A DNA stretch of 64,000 nucleotides, taken from NCBI GenBank assembly GCA_018105865.1, contig CM030834.1:17069719-17133718 (forward strand), written 5' to 3'. Positions 53,452 through 64,000 of the stretch are shown piece by piece (positions within the stretch are counted from its first letter, which is position 1; each line of letters begins with the position of its first letter). The DNA is from Metaphire vulgaris. Its lineage: Eukaryota; Annelida; Clitellata; Crassiclitellata; Megascolecidae. The translations under genes were made by a program, and so were the position numbers. Below the pieces are notes generated by a model. That model saw only the letters and a program-made list of their open reading frames with translations, was not told where the DNA came from and ran no database searches.

Positions 53452-54832
53452 TCGGGGGCCCAGAAAAATTTTCCCACCTGTTAGCCCCTCTCCACTTGTC
53501 TTTGTAAGTCAAATCTGTCATTTCTTATTCTATGAATAGAAGGAAATATTAAACTATGATTTCAGTAACAGCATCATTTGAACATGCAGTAAATAATTTG
53601 CAGCACTTGCAAATTTTAGAAATGTTCTGCAATGATACTAAATTATTCTTTAACAATAATTTTTAATATTCTGTCAAACTGCAAAGCTTAACATCAGTCA
53701 CGAATTCTCATATGACAAATATTTTATATAACTCAAACATTCAGCAAGAACCTAGATATTCCCAGGCAACAGATAAGGACTTGATAATAATAATAAATAA
53801 ACGCTGTCAATCAGATGAAACTTCCTCTAAAATATCAAAGCTAAAGAAAAATGTTGAAATAAAATGAAAAATATATTGTGTAACTGACTAAATCAAAACT
53901 TAATCACATATCTGTAGGCTAAAACATTATTTAAAGAGATAGGGTTTTGGCACACATTGATATCAAATAGGCCATGTAATTTTCACAATGCCATAATTCA
54001 GCACTTCACATCATTTTCTGAAATCAGCAGTTACCAACGACCACACTGCTAAAAATGTATTAAATTGTGATATCTCAGAGTCCAGAATTTTGTTTATTTT
54101 TGTCTAAATGATGAAAAGTGTCATCAGAACAACTACAGAATCTTAATGCCTGTTGCATTTCATGTATAAAGGTGAAACTTGCATCGAGGGGTCTCGAGTT
54201 TAACCACTATGGCAGTTACAATAAATCTATTGATCAGTAGGTAATTTTAATGTCCTCTTATCATTGCTTAGGAGATCAACAATCAAGTATCAGTTCATTT
54301 CACAGAATAGGAAATAAATAAACTATTACAAAGAATATCTGCAAGAGGACTCTCAATCATATCAACAGCTCCTGAAAGCAATGATCTCTAATATAAAAAT
54401 TATCCCCAAAATACCCATTATATAAAGACCCCATCAAGTTACCACTATTAAGCAGAATTTGTATGTCAAAATTGTCAAATGATACAAAAACACAAGCAAC
54501 AACAAAAATTCATAACAGGAGGAAGACTTACTACTGTTAATAAATGTCTTCTATCAATCAGAATTAAATCTTGACTTCAAAATATACAAACAGCTAAGCA
54601 AATGCACAAAGAATAGAAACTACATTTAAATATACAACTCCCATTATCAGATATCTCAAGGGAAAATATTATGTATAATTTTATGATTACAACCTTTTGG
54701 GCAGATCAGTAGAAACTCGGTACATTCTCTGAAAAACTATAACACATGAAACCTTTAATTGCCATCGAGGGTCTAAAGAACATTATAATTGAGCTTTGTT
54801 CGATTTATGCAAAGTTTAACAGTACATTTTAA

Positions 54833-55962
54833 CTCTTCAGCGGCCAAGGTGGTCGATTTCGACCGTATATGAAAAGCACATCCATTTCTAAATATAGACC
54901 GCTATATTTAGGATTTAGGGCTATTCTAACGAAAGCCAACATGCTTTTCGCTTTTAAAACGTGCGAAGAAACCGTTTATTTCGCGATTTTGACTGCAAAA
55001 ATATGTCGATTTGTAGGCGATATTTGCGGTCTTTCTGGCATTTAAATTTTAAAAACCCTTCTATACACAGGAGCAGAAGTTTTATTCAACTAAGGAAGTT
55101 TTGGAAGCGATTGAAAATGGTAAGTTTGATGACATGGGTATTTCCAGGTGCGATGACAATGAAAACGAACAAATTCTGCTCGAAAGTATACAAAACCAAG
55201 TCTTTGAACTTATGTGACATGTGTCAAATATGTGTATGTCATAATTGCTTCAACATCTTTCACACAAGATCCTTTCTAAACTAAAATATCACATTTTACA
55301 TAATTTCTAATGTCTATTACATATTTATTTATTTATTGAAAGTTAGGATTTATTTATGTGGTGAATCATCCTAGAAGGACTACTTGAACACATTACAAAG
55401 TACATGAATAATATAGGTCAGGATTTAACAGAATAGCTCATCTCAAACAGCCAAGTCTTCAGTCGCTTCTTAAATATGTCCAGAGAAAGTGATGATTGAA
55501 CATATGTGTACATGTTTCAGATAGTTTGCCACTAATGTCTTGTTGATAAAAAAGTTAGCAACTTTTGTGAAAAGTCCCAAAAATACATGTGTTATAATTG
55601 CTTTGAGACCATTCATACAAAATCCTCTGTAAAATAAAATATGACACTTATACATCTATATATAATTTTTAAAATATTTATAACATATGTGTACATGTTT
55701 CTGATAGCTTACTTATACTGTGTTGTTTCTGGCAAATTTTTGATGAACTTCTAAGTCCAATTTTTTTTTAAATTTTTATTTATTCCCATGAAATATGAAG
55801 AATGTAATTGTAAATTTTACATTTTTTTCATATTCTTGTAGATAATCAAAAACCCTTTCCATTGAGATATACATTGTCAACATTGCTGCGATATTTGATT
55901 TAAAATATTTTGGGAAACTGTAGAGGGGTAAATTGTGCGAAAACAACATAGCCGCCAAAGAG
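54833..55962 (+). mobile_element. piggyBac-like element with duplicated transposase end
   Basis: Flanked by TTAA (54829-54832, 55963-55966). Ends CTCTTCAGCGGCC and reversed CTCTTTGGCGGC. Near 55200-55280 the plus strand encodes LNLCDMCQICVCHNCFNIFH, a C..C..C.C..CF..FH cysteine-rich end as in piggyBac transposases. A second, decayed copy (YMCYNCFETIHT) lies at 55560-55640. No catalytic region is left. Confidence 0.75.
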
Positions 55963-56117
55963 TTAAGGAACAAATTTTCTACAGCCAGATGCCCTCTATG
56001 ATATCAATCCCATCAATGATCATTATAGACTTTGATTTCTGGGTAATAATACAAACACAACAGATCTTGGAATCAATCTTATCTACCTAATAGGACAGAA
56101 AACAAAACAGCAGCAAA

Positions 56118-62940
<6,823 letters not shown>

Positions 62941-63839
62941 TCTGTAAGAATATATTTATAAAACTAATAATCTTCCTCGTCTTCCACTTCAACAGAGCAA
63001 CGAATTCGTAATTTCGTAAAACACCGTTACACCGAGCTTCGGGCTTTCTGCTTTAACTCCGCCTCACAGCACTGGCCGGAGCCACGAATCCCACGATACA
63101 TTATTAACGCCATTATTAACAACAGAAGCGGCAGCAGTAGTAGCAGTAATAGGTGTAGTAGTACTGTCTGTAGTAATAGCAATAGTAGTAGCATTAGCAG
63201 TAGTCAATACTAATCATGGCTTCTCAAAGTTGGTGCTGGTCAATCTGTGATCTTTTATAAACCAGAAGATCAATTTTTTAGTGTAAATATATATTTCACA
63301 AAGTTGTACAATTAAGTATATTTTGTTCTTTGATTATGCAGGACAAACATGCATGGGTCATAATGCATGGAATTTGATGTATTATATTATATCACGATTC
63401 ACGAATGCAGTCATTTCAGTGATTTCACCGCCTTTGATAATAAGATGGACAGTGAATAACATGATTTCAATTATGAAACTATACCTGCACTCCGTAACAA
63501 CTGTAGTTATCATAATTCACATTTTAAGGTGGGTTATTTTTTAAGAGAATAGGTCTCATATAAAAAAGCACCCATGTGTCTCAATGTAATCTAATAAACA
63601 CGTTTTATTATTAATTAGATAATTGGTATACTGTATTATACCTTTTACATCAACTAATGCCTGTACATTTATAGTAGGCCACATTATATTTATATGTAGT
63701 TTTAATTCTACACCTAACCATAAATGCACACTGCAACAAGTAAATAAAGTCAATTAATTTCAGGCATAATTGAGATTCAGCAAATAATGTCAAAACTTGT
63801 AAAGGACAAACTGACTTGACAATCAAGTTATAATCCCAC
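62941..63839. other. upstream region of GMPR
   Basis: CpG-richer sequence at 62990-63110 is a plausible GMPR promoter/5' UTR. 63110-63210 has AGTAGTAGCAGTAAT-type triplet repeats. The remainder is AT-rich with no supported gene. Confidence 0.4.
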
Positions 63840-63917
63840 TCAACTCAAGGCAACACGGAGCTCATAATGATACATGATGTGTTGATAAAGATCCTCCTTA
63901 GATTTTATTGATGCATA
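63840..63917 (-). CDS. probable last exon of an unidentified minus-strand gene
   Basis: After a strong acceptor (TTACTTTTTCAG) an open frame of 25 codons, YASIKSKEDLYQHIMYHYEL then RVALS, runs to a TGA. The composition looks like folded protein. A TTTATT (AATAAA on the minus strand) lies at 63604-63609 as a possible polyadenylation signal. I do not recognise the family. The rest of the gene would lie above base 64000. Confidence 0.4.
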   Translation of the reverse strand, partial: YASIKSKEDLYQHIMYHYELRVALS

Positions 63918-64000
63918 CTGAAAAAGTAAAATCAAAAGTTTTACCAAGTTAAACCAAGTTGCAATTTGTTATGGAGAAGACTGAATTTTCAATGCAACAT

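Larger units (their letters stand above)
51860..56117. other. intergenic region RMDN1-GMPR
   Basis: 51860-52000 is CpG-containing and may be the RMDN1 promoter. Then come LINE fragments, a hAT MITE and the piggyBac-like element ending 150 bp from the GMPR stop. 53470-54820 shows nothing recognisable. Confidence 0.45.

Noticed and set aside
55470..55655. Independent small gene on the minus strand
   Set aside because: Lies within the piggyBac-like element, opposite the decayed cysteine-rich copy.
63323..63544. 73-codon plus-strand frame with hydrophobic stretches
   Set aside because: AT-rich region, no motif, no splice or promoter support; length expected by chance.

Overview
This is eukaryotic, animal nuclear DNA. 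It is AT-rich, with long introns full of (TA)n, (ATC)n and (TAA)n microsatellites, many small DNA transposons and truncated LINEs. All recognisable host genes lie on the minus strand with conventional GT-AG introns; one intron is better explained as GC-AG. Gene structure, protein similarity and the repeat mix suggest a non-vertebrate metazoan, probably a marine invertebrate. I cannot place it in a phylum with confidence.

Three genes can be reconstructed exon by exon, with reading phase agreeing across almost every junction. (1) Positions 18-40690 hold the N-terminal ~1750 residues of a PIEZO mechanosensitive channel. There are 34 exons plus one phase-compatible candidate exon. The start codon is at 40690; the C-terminal pore and cap lie beyond base 1. 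(2) Positions 44483-51859 hold a complete nine-exon gene for a 301-residue regulator of microtubule dynamics protein 1 (RMDN1-like). (3) Positions 56118-62940 hold a complete seven-exon gene for a 354-residue GMP reductase with its catalytic Cys at residue 186. A probable last exon of a fourth, unidentified minus-strand gene lies at 63840-63917. The three genes have unrelated roles (mechanotransduction, microtubule/mitochondrial TPR protein, purine salvage), so nothing suggests a functional cluster.

The rest is intron and intergenic DNA with an unusually readable transposon record. At least a dozen non-autonomous hAT-like elements still show terminal inverted repeats and 8-bp target-site duplications: 5063, 5501, 7613, 11409, 13235, 15067, 15298 nested, 26525, 32295, 37762, 40089, 42212, 48765, 53277. 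There are two piggyBac-like elements with TTAA ends (33074-34135, nested inside a hAT; 54833-55962, with two copies of the transposase C-terminal cysteine-rich end), a pogo/Tigger-like MITE duplicated in tandem (39094-39729), and a TTA-flanked MITE (51202-51581). tRNA-derived SINEs and 5'-truncated CR1/L2-like and RTE-like LINE tails fill the introns.

The most unusual observations are four. A ~20-bp motif (ACAAGCAAAAAAGGTCATC and variants) recurs at about ten places, inside repeats with different ends. A hAT insertion has a target-site duplication that is exactly the 5' splice site of a PIEZO exon. One GMP reductase intron appears to be GC-AG. An element with long subterminal repeats carries an internal TTAGGG-like array. 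I found no operon, CRISPR, rRNA or true tRNA gene.
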